From positions 24,694 to 88,693 of the forward strand of contig NZ_FOPC01000016.1 in the NCBI RefSeq assembly GCF_900113375.1: a DNA stretch of 64,000 nucleotides, given 5' to 3'. The position numbers and the translations under genes are program-made. Below, piece by piece: positions 36,563-45,055 of this stretch. Below the pieces are notes generated by a model. It made no database searches, was not told the DNA's origin, and saw nothing but the letters and a program-made list of their open reading frames with translations. Position 1 is the first letter of the stretch, and each line of letters begins with the position of its first letter. Origin of the DNA: Algoriphagus hitonicola. Its GTDB lineage: Bacteria; Bacteroidota; Bacteroidia; Cytophagales; Cyclobacteriaceae.

Positions 36563-37882
36563 TTATTTTGATCCGATCCCGTAATGAACAAAACCAAGGG
36601 AGTCCAAATATTTTTTGTCATAGATATTACGACCATCAAAAACCACCTTGTTTTTTAGAAGTTTCCCTACTGCATCCCAGCTTGGAATTCTGAACTCCGA
36701 CCACTCGGTCACCAAAAGCAAGGCATCAGCATCCACACAAGCATCGTATGCGTCCGTGCAGTAGGTGACCTTGTCAAAGATGTAATGCTCCCGCGCTTCT
36801 TCCATGGCTTTGGGATCATAAGCTCTTACCTCTGCACCGGCAGCTCTTAATTCATCTATAATCACCGCGGCCGGTGACTCCCTCATATCATCTGTATTCG
36901 GTTTGAAACTCAAGCCCCACATGGCAAAGGTTTTTCCAGAAAGGTCATCTCCAAAGTGAGCTTTTACCTTAGCTGCCAAAATATGCTTTTGATCATCATT
37001 TACATCCTCTACTGATTGAAGAACACGAAGATTGTAATTGTATTCTCTTGCGGTCCGAATGATGGCTTTCACATCCTTTGGAAAACATGAACCTCCATAA
37101 CCCACGCCGGGATAAATGAATTTATTTCCTATTCGGGGATCTGATCCGATTCCTTTTCTGACCATATTCGCATTGGCACCGACCCGCTCACACAAGTTGG
37201 CGATATCATTCATAAAAGAAATCTTGGTGGCAAGCATTGCATTCGCAGCGTATTTAGTCATCTCGGCAGATGGAATATCCATATAGATAATTCGCTCTCC
37301 ACTTAGTTGGAAAGGTTTGTATAGACGTTGCATGATTTTCTCGGCACGCTCATCATCTACTCCAATGACAATGCGATCGGGTCTTAGAAAATCCTCCACT
37401 GCAGCTCCTTCCTTCAAAAATTCCGGATTGGAAGCTACTGCAAAAGGCAAATCTGAATTTCTTTTAGCCAAAGCTGTTTTAATGGCAGTTCTCACTTTTT
37501 CCCCGGTAGTGACCGGTACAGTGCTCTTAGTGGCCACTACGATATAATCAGTCATTTTTTGACCAATTTCATCAGCCACGGATAAAACATATTTTAAATC
37601 CGCTGATCCGTCCTCACCGGGAGGTGTCCCTACCGCAATAAAAGCAACCTCCGCACCTTGGATCGCCTCACCCAGATCGGTACTGAAATGTAACCTTCCA
37701 CTTTTATAATTCCGAACCACGATCTCTTCCAAACCGGGTTCGTAAATAGGCATTATGCCATTTTTAAGTTTTTCAATCTTTTTTGCATCAATATCCACGC
37801 AGGTAACTTCGATCCCTACATCTGCAAAACAAGCTCCTGAAACCAGGCCAACGTAGCCTGTTCCTACAACAGCAATTTTCAT
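36563..37882 (-). CDS. ugd: UDP-glucose 6-dehydrogenase
   Basis: A 439-residue enzyme that oxidises UDP-glucose to UDP-glucuronate with two NAD. The N-terminal NAD site is MKIAVVGTGYVGLVSGACFA, STVPVTTGEKVR follows, and the catalytic cysteine is Cys266 in GVGYGGSCFPKDVKAI. Lys220 in NAMLATKISFMND is the conserved active-site lysine, and WGLSFKPNTDDMRESPA is the usual C-terminal signature. Length is normal. It supplies GlcA, and through downstream SDR enzymes possibly Xyl or GalA. Codon use looks less AT-rich than in the following genes. It is 26 bp downstream of the SLBB gene. Confidence 0.96.
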   Translation of the reverse strand: MKIAVVGTGYVGLVSGACFADVGIEVTCVDIDAKKIEKLKNGIMPIYEPGLEEIVVRNYKSGRLHFSTDLGEAIQGAEVAFIAVGTPPGEDGSADLKYVLSVADEIGQKMTDYIVVATKSTVPVTTGEKVRTAIKTALAKRNSDLPFAVASNPEFLKEGAAVEDFLRPDRIVIGVDDERAEKIMQRLYKPFQLSGERIIYMDIPSAEMTKYAANAMLATKISFMNDIANLCERVGANANMVRKGIGSDPRIGNKFIYPGVGYGGSCFPKDVKAIIRTAREYNYNLRVLQSVEDVNDDQKHILAAKVKAHFGDDLSGKTFAMWGLSFKPNTDDMRESPAAVIIDELRAAGAEVRAYDPKAMEEAREHYIFDKVTYCTDAYDACVDADALLLVTEWSEFRIPSWDAVGKLLKNKVVFDGRNIYDKKYLDSLGFVHYGIGSK

Positions 37883-37908
37883 AAAATTTTAAGTATGTTT
37901 TAGTTTAT

Positions 37909-40548
37909 TTATTGGACAAGCCTCTCAATCAATATCCCCAGTGTAGCTAAACTGGAAGCAATTCCAATCCAACCTGCGGCACTCATTCGCTCTCGTTCAG
38001 GCTTCTGAGGAACAACAATTTCTGCTCCTGGTTCAATGATCGGATAATTCTTAATTCCCAAAAAGCTCCGAGTCTGGGCTGCATCTCCATTGGCATAAAT
38101 CACATACGCTTTTGATTTTCTTGCCTTTTCGGTGAATCCACCCGATTTTGAAATGTAATAATTCAAACTTTTCCCTTTTTCAAATCGGGCCGTTGTTGGT
38201 AAAAGAACCTCTCCTACCATTCGAACTGTCTGAAGTTGTTTTGGAACCTGAAGGATATCCCCTTCCATCAAAATCAAATCTTCTTCAGATCCAGGATTAT
38301 TCATAATCGACTCCAAATTGATCCCAACCAAATCTTCTTCTTTCATCCGGGATTTATTCAATTCAGGGTCAAGACTTTCAGATTCTGGAAATACCATTAC
38401 TTGATCCATTTCCTCCTCCTCTTCAAGCTCTTTTTTTACTTTTTCCTCTTCTATTTCAGCCAGTTTTTTATCAATCCGGTCAAAAAGCATTTTTTCTGCC
38501 TCATTGAGATCTCTATTGGTTTCAGGATTCAATCGCTCCCACATTTGACGAAGATTTTCCTCTCTGATCTCATCTTCGGTTTGCCCTTCAAAATAAACGG
38601 TTCTCCGAATCAAATTGGCTCCTTTGGGATAGGCAAATACAGATAAACCTCCTGCCCGCTCCACTATATCTGAAATCCGTTCATTGGCATTTTTGATCAC
38701 AAATTCGCCTGGGTACATCACTTCTCCCCTGACTGAAACGATCTGTTCACGCTCAAAACCAGGACTTCTCCGAATAAATACATGATCAAAAGGACTCAAG
38801 GGTAGATTTTTTTCTTCTTCAGAAAGCTCTAAGTTTGGATTAACTGTCAAAGTGGAAATTTCCGCGATTTGTCCGCTTTGAGAATCTCGTACTCTCCGAG
38901 CGATTTCTATAGAGCTATTTGCGGCAGATTCTAAAAATCCTCCTGCCCTCAACACTAAATCTCCCACCGTCATTTCTGAGGCAAATGGATAAGTACCCGG
39001 AAAATTAATTTCCCCAGTGATTTTCACATAAAACTCCTCCTGAATATCATATCGGCTTGGTATAAAAAGTAAATCCTCATTTTTTAATGTCACATCCTCT
39101 GACTCACCTTCCATAATCCCCTGAAGATCCAAAGGGATAGCGCCCAAAGTCAAATCCTCATTGGTTCTATATAAGGTAGCCCGCTGCATAAATGCTTCGG
39201 GTCTTAACCCCTCTGCTTTTTCTATCAAGGCTTTAACTGTTAATCCTTCCACCAAAGAAAATTCCCCCTCCCGGTTTACCGACCCAACGACTTGAACTCG
39301 GTTCGTATACCGATCCAATACCTCTCCGATCAACACCTCATCCCCATCTTGAAGATTAAATTCATTGAATTGTGCCGAAGAAACATCCATTACCTTCCGC
39401 AGACTTTCATCATAACGTCTGATCGTGACACGGTCTTTGAAGGCCATGGACGAAAAACCCCCAGCGAAGGAGAGAAGCTTCTCAATAGATTCTCCCGGTT
39501 TAGTTTCAAAATACCCTTCTCTCCTCACTGGACCGACTACCTCTACCCGGGATTGAAACGGTGGGACTATAATCACATCATTATCCTGGAGTGTGATATT
39601 ACTATTTTGTTCTCCTTTAGTCAAAAAATCATAAATATCCACTGTCGCCTCCAACCGGGAGTTTCGATAGACTTGAATTGTCCGGAAAGCGCCGTTTTCA
39701 TTAGGACCTCCAGCAGCATAAAGTGCATTAAATACTGTCGCAAAAGAGGGTAAAGTATAGGTTCCTGGTTTGGTTAGCTCTCCGACCATCGATACTTTGA
39801 TTGAGCGGATATTTCCCAACCTTACTTGCATAAATGTATTTGGTGAACTGCCTAAAAGTCCCGAGTAAATGCGTCCCAAACTACTTTTGAGTCGGGAAGT
39901 AGCTGCTTCCACGCTTGATCCGCCAACTGAAACAGGTCCTACATTTGGCACAAAAATTCGCCCCTCTGGACTTACTGTTAAATCATAGGACTGCTGTGAA
40001 GCCCCATAGATGTCGATCAGAAGCTGATCACCAGGACCAATAACATAAGAAAGCGGTGTGGGAATATTTAGACTGGGACTGAAATCCAGCTGTCTATTGT
40101 GAAATAGCTTAAATCCAAATATTTTCTTTTGTTCTGGGCTTAAGTCAAAATACGGATCAGATTTTCTTAAAGAGTCAAATATCTCATTGGAAGTTTCCAT
40201 TTCAAAAGTACGTCCTGTACCTTCTTGAGCAGTCGTTTGTTGGGTAGTATTTCCTCCTGACAAAAATTCATTAATTCTCCTTCCCAGTTTGGAAGCTTCT
40301 GAGGGAGGCATTCCCCGCTCCTGAGCCAAGGCAACGATTTGAGTGGGATTGATACCATTGGATTCTGCCCGCTGGATCAACTGTCCAATTTGTGCATTGG
40401 ATAAATCGTCAACCCGCACATTTTGGATATCAGATAAACTCTGTGCCCAAAGCCCAAGGGATATAATTGTCAAACATGCAGTAAGCCAAGCAGCTTTCCA
40501 TTTGCTCTGCTTACGGATTGATAAAATGGCTAAAATAAAACGTTTCAA
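37909..40548 (-). CDS. Large SLBB-domain polysaccharide export protein (OPX family)
   Basis: An 879-residue outer-membrane export protein. A signal peptide precedes LGLWAQ (about residues 20-36). The poly-export domain (YVIGPGDQLLIDIYGASQQS, about 165-250) is followed by several SLBB repeats (for example VSMVGELTKPGTYTLPSFAT, VEVVGPVRREGYFETKPGES, VQVVGSVNREGEFSLVEGLT, VKITGEINFPGTYPFASEMT). A Glu/Lys-rich insert is near residues 690-720, and a C-terminal hydrophobic helix (GWIGIASSLATLGILIERLV) follows. It is far longer than E. coli Wza (about 380). The start is TTG at 40548; no ATG or GTG occurs between it and the in-frame TAA upstream. Confidence 0.9.
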   Translation of the reverse strand: MKRFILAILSIRKQSKWKAAWLTACLTIISLGLWAQSLSDIQNVRVDDLSNAQIGQLIQRAESNGINPTQIVALAQERGMPPSEASKLGRRINEFLSGGNTTQQTTAQEGTGRTFEMETSNEIFDSLRKSDPYFDLSPEQKKIFGFKLFHNRQLDFSPSLNIPTPLSYVIGPGDQLLIDIYGASQQSYDLTVSPEGRIFVPNVGPVSVGGSSVEAATSRLKSSLGRIYSGLLGSSPNTFMQVRLGNIRSIKVSMVGELTKPGTYTLPSFATVFNALYAAGGPNENGAFRTIQVYRNSRLEATVDIYDFLTKGEQNSNITLQDNDVIIVPPFQSRVEVVGPVRREGYFETKPGESIEKLLSFAGGFSSMAFKDRVTIRRYDESLRKVMDVSSAQFNEFNLQDGDEVLIGEVLDRYTNRVQVVGSVNREGEFSLVEGLTVKALIEKAEGLRPEAFMQRATLYRTNEDLTLGAIPLDLQGIMEGESEDVTLKNEDLLFIPSRYDIQEEFYVKITGEINFPGTYPFASEMTVGDLVLRAGGFLESAANSSIEIARRVRDSQSGQIAEISTLTVNPNLELSEEEKNLPLSPFDHVFIRRSPGFEREQIVSVRGEVMYPGEFVIKNANERISDIVERAGGLSVFAYPKGANLIRRTVYFEGQTEDEIREENLRQMWERLNPETNRDLNEAEKMLFDRIDKKLAEIEEEKVKKELEEEEEMDQVMVFPESESLDPELNKSRMKEEDLVGINLESIMNNPGSEEDLILMEGDILQVPKQLQTVRMVGEVLLPTTARFEKGKSLNYYISKSGGFTEKARKSKAYVIYANGDAAQTRSFLGIKNYPIIEPGAEIVVPQKPERERMSAAGWIGIASSLATLGILIERLVQ

Positions 40549-40661
40549 GGATGAAAATAGCTTTGATTGTGCAAGTTAAAACTTTTGGTCAATTACTTAG
40601 TTTATAAGATCATGAAGGAAAAGAGCTAAGAGTATAAAGTTTGATCTATCTCCAAATTCAT

Positions 40662-40679
40662 ACAGCTTCGCCCTTTCAG
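40662..40679 (-). promoter_or_regulatory. ops/JUMPstart-like leader element, copy 1
   Basis: The transcribed-strand sequence is CTGAAAGGGCGAAGCTGT, in the gap between the regulator gene and the SLBB gene, 113 nt before the TTG start. It differs from the copy at 23072-23089 at a single base. Both copies lie in leaders of polysaccharide units and no third copy was found by eye. A binding site for a specialised NusG/UpxY-type antiterminator is the inferred role. Confidence 0.6.
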
Positions 40680-40725
40680 TCCCAATAGGACCTAGCAACT
40701 CAAATAAACGAAGGATTGAAGGCAA

Positions 40726-41244
40726 TTAGATGCCGACAGTTTTGTCAAATAACACCAAGCCGGATGATTCCAATCGAACAGACCTGAAAGTAAATATCAC
40801 CTTTCTATTGATCAATTCCTCTATTCTCTTGGTCAGACCTTTAATGTATTCATGATTCAAATCATCCCCTACCACGACCACATCGATTTTACCTGAATCC
40901 ACCCCACGGGAAAGGTCTCCGACGAGCAAAACTTGCTCTACCTCACCCATTCGCTCTAAAATCTGCTCCAAAAGCATATCTAAGCCAAGGTATTTCCTGA
41001 TAATGTCTCTGATGTTGGTAAAGAATGGATGATGGGTGTTTGCCTGATAGGCGATTTTATTTTTATCGGAATGCTTTAACAAAATCCCTGCCTGAGTCAA
41101 ATTATTAAGTTCTTTTCTAATCGCATTGGTAGATTCACCAAATTCATCAGCCAAACCCCTCAAATGGCTTTGATTGCGATCATTCACAAAAAACTTAACA
41201 AGAAGTCGTAGACGAGTCTTTGATGTGATTAAGGATTCCAGCAT
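40726..41244 (-). CDS. Winged-helix regulator fused to a nucleotidyltransferase-like domain
   Basis: A 172-residue protein. Residues 1-75 form a winged HTH: TKTRLRLLVKF-like start, RGLADEFGESTNAIRKELNN as recognition helices, then a wing ending in KHSDKNKIAYQAN. Residues about 100-172 look like a minimal nucleotidyltransferase (VGDLSRGVDSGKIDVVVVGD). The Arg-Gly and the second Asp are kept, but the first catalytic Asp appears to be Lys (GKID instead of SDID), so catalysis is doubtful. It sits just upstream of the export gene and has a strong promoter. It is probably the local regulator of the polysaccharide locus, which is inference from position. Confidence 0.75.
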   Translation of the reverse strand: MLESLITSKTRLRLLVKFFVNDRNQSHLRGLADEFGESTNAIRKELNNLTQAGILLKHSDKNKIAYQANTHHPFFTNIRDIIRKYLGLDMLLEQILERMGEVEQVLLVGDLSRGVDSGKIDVVVVGDDLNHEYIKGLTKRIEELINRKVIFTFRSVRLESSGLVLFDKTVGI

Positions 41245-41259
41245 TAAAAATCACCTTTC

Positions 41260-41297
41260 AGAAGTGAGTAACAAAGGTACTCATTCGCAAGAAGTGA
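41260..41297. repeat. Operator-like direct and inverted repeats over the regulator promoter
   Basis: AGAAGTGA occurs twice, at 41260-41267 and 41290-41297, exactly 30 bp apart (about three helical turns). Between them TGAGTA (41265-41270) and TACTCA (41278-41283) form a 6-bp inverted repeat with a 7-nt spacer that covers the -7 box. The layout suggests autoregulation by the winged-helix protein, which is inference. Confidence 0.5.
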
Positions 41298-41301
41298 CAA
41301 A
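41272..41301 (-). promoter_or_regulatory. Predicted Bacteroidota promoter for the regulator/unit 1
   Basis: The -33 box TTTG (41298-41301) and -7 box TACCTTTG (41272-41279) are separated by 18 bp on the minus strand, a full match to the Bacteroidota sigma-A consensus. The predicted transcript would start near 41266, about 20 nt before the regulator's ATG. No other convincing promoter was found before the SLBB gene, so unit 1 may begin here. Confidence 0.7.
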
Positions 41302-41345
41302 ATCTTTTTCTTCTAATTTGAGTTAAATTTTTTCGCCTCAAAATC

Positions 41346-41729
41346 CTAATAAGAAACCGGTCCTCGGTAGATATCTCTTTGTTCTCGATGAAATATTTTC
41401 CGAAGCAAATTACCCGCTAAACCTGAAAATGAGCCAAGTAAAAACCCTAAAACACCGGTTAAAATCAGCATCATAACACCTGATCCAACCCCAAAGATTC
41501 CGGCCATTTTATCGGACAAATCGCTTCCGGTCGAAAGGCTAATATACAACCCTTGGCCCATCCAGGCCCACCCCATTCCCAAGCCTCCAGCAAAGAAAGA
41601 AATGAGGTTTCCAGATTTCATGACAAACCCCAAAATGAAAATCAAGATCATCACCCCCCAATAAGGAATCCAAGGATTGACTAGCACGACAAGCAAAACT
41701 GTTAGAAAAAAGAATCCTAGAAATTTCAT
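41346..41729 (-). CDS. Small membrane protein of unknown function
   Basis: A 127-residue protein with about four hydrophobic helices (residues 2-20, 22-37, 42-65 and 80-110), short Gly-rich connections, and a basic C-terminal tail (NLLRKIFHREQRDIYRGP). No family was recognised. Its start overlaps the stop of the penicillin-acylase-family gene by 4 bp, so the two are co-translated and may be functionally connected. A role as membrane partner or chaperone is speculation. Confidence 0.75.
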   Translation of the reverse strand: MKFLGFFFLTVLLVVLVNPWIPYWGVMILIFILGFVMKSGNLISFFAGGLGMGWAWMGQGLYISLSTGSDLSDKMAGIFGVGSGVMMLILTGVLGFLLGSFSGLAGNLLRKIFHREQRDIYRGPVSY

Positions 41730-44152
41730 TTCGACGGTGTTAATTGTGTAGTAAATAAAACTGAATCCAAATCGCCTTCACTCCGCAAATCAAAATTAAG
41801 GTATTCGCCATTTGCCCATTTAGGGATAAAGTTTTGATAAAAGCGACTTCCGGGATTTCCGGACTGTCCACCGGGATAAATTCCGATTGCTTTGACCTCC
41901 TCACCGAGTTCCACGATCATCCGCCAGCTCGCACCATGGCCTTTACTAGTAGCATTTACTATTCCTCTACCACCTCCGGTATAGATGTTTTTTACTGAAA
42001 ACGATTCAAATTGAGGAACCAAGTGGTTTATCGTAGTCTGCTTATAATTTGCCCAGGAATAATCTCCCTCTTCGGATTCCCATTTCCTCATCTGATTTAC
42101 CATTTCCTCAAATCCCTTTTTAACATGGTCTGCAGCCGATTCCACCTGAGGTGTTTCCTTATGGTCAAAAAGCTCAAATTCAGGTTCTCGAAGAATTAAC
42201 TTGCTCGTTTGATAATTATTAGGCAGGACAATTGGACTTTTAGAATTGGATAAATTCTTCCATAGTTCTACATAGGTTTTGTTCCACCAGGTGATAAATA
42301 AAGATGGCGCCTTCTGATTTGGATCCGCATAAAAGTCCCATTCCCTTAGCTCAGACAGGTATTTTTCGGCTTGCTCACTTTTTTCATAATTCTCTCCCAG
42401 CAAATCCAGCATTACGGGAAGGGCTTCTGAGGCATGAAGGTAATAATCATCAAACTGCAATTTCATCATGTCCTCCATGGTAATCTGATCCATAGATTCT
42501 AGCTCAGCAATGATCCTCCGGTTTCGATAGTGCTCATAGGTGTGATCAAAAACATAATATGGGTATAGTGAATCAACAGGATGCTGATTTGCTGAAGATA
42601 CAAAGCCTCGCTCGGGATTTAGGGTTGCAGGATTATGATCGTTTGGAATGTACGCTTCCCATTCCATAGCGGGGTCTTCCCCATTCATGAAAAACTTGCC
42701 TTGGCCCTCCCATTTAAGCGGAAATTTACCTTGAATTCGCATGGCAATATCTCCCTCCTGAGAGGCAAAAGCGAAGTTTTGAGCCGGGGCGACATAATGA
42801 TCTAAAGCATCTAGGTAATCACCATGATTTTTGCTTTGATTGAGGAGCAAAAACGTTTTCTGCTCATTGGATCCTTGATGAAGAGTCCACTTCAACGCAA
42901 AGTTTGTATCCTGCCGGTCTCCTCTAAAACTTCGATCATAGACCACTGGCCCGTAGTGGGTATAAATGACTGTATCCACAAAGGGCTTCTTTTCACCTTT
43001 TATTTTGATCTCTTCTAGCCGAACCTCCGCATCTCTCCACTCATCCCCATAGCGATAAGCGGATCTTGATTGATCCTTAAAGGTAACCTTGTACCAATCC
43101 CTAGCATCCTTTGTCGCATTGGTTACGCCCCAGGCTATCCACTCATTAAATCCCGAGATTATTCCCAAGGCTCCAGGCAAACTAGCTCCTTTCACGGTAT
43201 ATGCAGGAGTACTTAGCTGCATGGAGTACCAAATAGAAGGTAAATTCAACCCTAAGTGGGGGTCATTGGCCAAAATCGGATTTCCACTTTTGGTTTTCGA
43301 ACCCGAAACCGCCCAGTTATTTGAGCCGATTCCTTCCTCTGGTTGGGGAAGCGGATCTAGAAGCAACTCATCATCCGGATATCGGATTGAGTCGGGCTTT
43401 TCTACCGTGAGCGGTTCAAATCCCCAGACTTTCCCTGACTCAATTACCGGATAAACCTCCTCCGGATATTCTGGAAAAAGCTTATTCAATAGTTCATCTC
43501 CCAAGATTTTTCTCAGATTGGTATATTCCAAATCCCGATCCCCAACCAACATGTCAGTCATATACTTGAGTAGCAATAAAGATTTGGATGGAGTCCAAGG
43601 TTCAGGACGGTAATTGAGAATTTTATATTCTAGTGGTAGGCTCGCCTGATCCAGACTTTCGATGTATTCATTTACTCCCTCGGCGTAGGCCTCCAGATAA
43701 CTGAGGGTTTCGGGATCATTTTCTATCAAAAACTTCATCCCCATTTCGGATCCATAGCCCAAACCTTTTCGTCGGGTCATTCGATCCAATTCCAAGGCTA
43801 CTTCTCCGACGAGTTCAGAAATCCTACCGGCAGCGGCCATCGTCTGAAACTCCATCTGCCAAAGGCGATGTTGAGCAGTCACATATCCTTGGGCCCGATA
43901 CAAATCCAGCTCATTTTCTGCAAAAATATGAGGGATCAAATTTTCATCATACCGGATAGAAACCGGTGCTGAAAGCCCTTCAATCTCAATTTCCTCGCGA
44001 GCCAAATCATCTTCACTATAAGAATTTTGCCAAAATCCGTGACTCGGATCCAGCAATAGCCCCAATGGTGGCACAGGCCCCATCTGAATCGCGGATAAAT
44101 ATCCGAGACCAATGGCAATAAAGGATACCGCAAAAAAGCTGAAATACTTCAT
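41726..44152 (-). CDS. Penicillin acylase family Ntn hydrolase
   Basis: An 808-residue exported or membrane-anchored amidase. A hydrophobic N terminus (FAVSFIAIGLGYLSAIQMG) is followed by the alpha domain (about 60-265). The autoproteolysis site and nucleophile Ser277 lie in GIGSNNWAVSGSKTKSGNPI, with ANDPHLGLNLPSIWY next. The C-terminal GASWRMIVELG and YPGGQSGNPGSRFY fit the beta domain. The family includes penicillin, cephalosporin and acyl-homoserine-lactone acylases; the substrate here cannot be decided. Length and motif order are normal, so the enzyme looks intact. It has no close metabolic neighbours except the small membrane protein. Confidence 0.92.
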   Translation of the reverse strand: MKYFSFFAVSFIAIGLGYLSAIQMGPVPPLGLLLDPSHGFWQNSYSEDDLAREEIEIEGLSAPVSIRYDENLIPHIFAENELDLYRAQGYVTAQHRLWQMEFQTMAAAGRISELVGEVALELDRMTRRKGLGYGSEMGMKFLIENDPETLSYLEAYAEGVNEYIESLDQASLPLEYKILNYRPEPWTPSKSLLLLKYMTDMLVGDRDLEYTNLRKILGDELLNKLFPEYPEEVYPVIESGKVWGFEPLTVEKPDSIRYPDDELLLDPLPQPEEGIGSNNWAVSGSKTKSGNPILANDPHLGLNLPSIWYSMQLSTPAYTVKGASLPGALGIISGFNEWIAWGVTNATKDARDWYKVTFKDQSRSAYRYGDEWRDAEVRLEEIKIKGEKKPFVDTVIYTHYGPVVYDRSFRGDRQDTNFALKWTLHQGSNEQKTFLLLNQSKNHGDYLDALDHYVAPAQNFAFASQEGDIAMRIQGKFPLKWEGQGKFFMNGEDPAMEWEAYIPNDHNPATLNPERGFVSSANQHPVDSLYPYYVFDHTYEHYRNRRIIAELESMDQITMEDMMKLQFDDYYLHASEALPVMLDLLGENYEKSEQAEKYLSELREWDFYADPNQKAPSLFITWWNKTYVELWKNLSNSKSPIVLPNNYQTSKLILREPEFELFDHKETPQVESAADHVKKGFEEMVNQMRKWESEEGDYSWANYKQTTINHLVPQFESFSVKNIYTGGGRGIVNATSKGHGASWRMIVELGEEVKAIGIYPGGQSGNPGSRFYQNFIPKWANGEYLNFDLRSEGDLDSVLFTTQLTPSK

Positions 44153-44223
44153 AAATTAAGATTGGGTATAAAAGCGAAATTAACTGAAAGTTTCAATTTC
44201 CCTCAATTGGCGGAATTGAATCA

Positions 44224-44257
44224 TAAAAAAAAGCCTTTGGTCAAATAAACCAAAGGC
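44224..44257 (-). terminator. Rho-independent terminator after the DUF2911 gene
   Basis: The arms 44233-44241 and 44249-44257 (GCCTTTGGT with ACCAAAGGC) form a 9-bp stem with a 7-nt loop. On the minus strand it is followed by a T tract corresponding to the A run at 44225-44232. It lies 22 bp after the DUF2911 stop codon. Confidence 0.85.
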
Positions 44258-44279
44258 CAAACTTATATTTCAATCATCG

Positions 44280-44846
44280 CTATTGGATGGTAATAGGTAA
44301 TTTTAATTTTTCCCATCTGATCACCAAACCCGGATTTTCTATATCAATGGAAAGCCTTTCCTGAACAGCTTCTTCCCATTCGGGACTGACTTCTACTCTC
44401 AATACATCATTTTTTTCATCATATTGAAAATGACCATGTTCCAAATCCCAATCTGAATTAAAGATCACCGTCCAGGTTCCTGAGGATTTGGGAATCGTAA
44501 ACAAGGAATATTTTCCCGGGGCAATAGATTGGCCCTCTACGGTCATTTCCTCGACTATTTCCACAAATGTTGCCTCATTTGCTCCTGTTCGCCAAACCAC
44601 ATCATAAGGGACTAAATCACCCCATATCGTCCGGTCTTTTACTGCCGGAGACCCGTATTGGACTCGGAAATCCTTTCCGTTTATTTCTCCACTTTTGACT
44701 TCTAATGGGCTCGGGCGGTCATTTTCTTCAGTTTCCTGGCTTTCTTCCATGGAGACATTTTCCTCAGAAGAATCTGTTTTGGAAGAACAGCCCCAACCTG
44801 CCGAAATCAAAAGTGCACTCATGGAAATTAAAACAATTCTTTTCAT
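44280..44846 (-). CDS. DUF2911 lipoprotein
   Basis: A 188-residue lipoprotein (signal MKRIVLISMSALLISAGW followed by Gly-Cys) with an acidic linker (about residues 25-45) and one DUF2911 domain. The domain's typical segments are VQYGSPAVKDRTIWG, LVPYDVVWRTGANEATFVEI, IAPGKYSLFTIPKSSGTWTV and the closing strands. The biochemical function of DUF2911 is unknown. An earlier in-frame Met (44894) would put 16 extra residues before the signal peptide, so the Met at 44846 was chosen. It is monocistronic, with its own terminator. Confidence 0.9.
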   Translation of the reverse strand: MKRIVLISMSALLISAGWGCSSKTDSSEENVSMEESQETEENDRPSPLEVKSGEINGKDFRVQYGSPAVKDRTIWGDLVPYDVVWRTGANEATFVEIVEEMTVEGQSIAPGKYSLFTIPKSSGTWTVIFNSDWDLEHGHFQYDEKNDVLRVEVSPEWEEAVQERLSIDIENPGLVIRWEKLKLPITIQ

Positions 44847-45055
44847 AGTAGTAGCTTTAGACTGGAAATAAACTAATAATGTGCCAACCTTCAAAATTGA
44901 GGCGATTCAAAGTTTTTGAATTTCTTCAATTCATTATTCAAAGGATTTCTTTTTCAGATTTCCTTTTGCTTCTTTACGTAAAGTTCATCGATTTGGATTA
45001 ATAATTGTACCAGTAGTCCAAATTCCATGGACCTCTCTTAAGCCTATTCTATTAC

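Noticed and set aside
38236..38646. 136-codon plus-strand frame rich in Phe and Leu
   Set aside because: Antisense to the Glu/Lys-rich insert of the SLBB gene; GAA/AAA codons read backwards give Phe-rich sequence.
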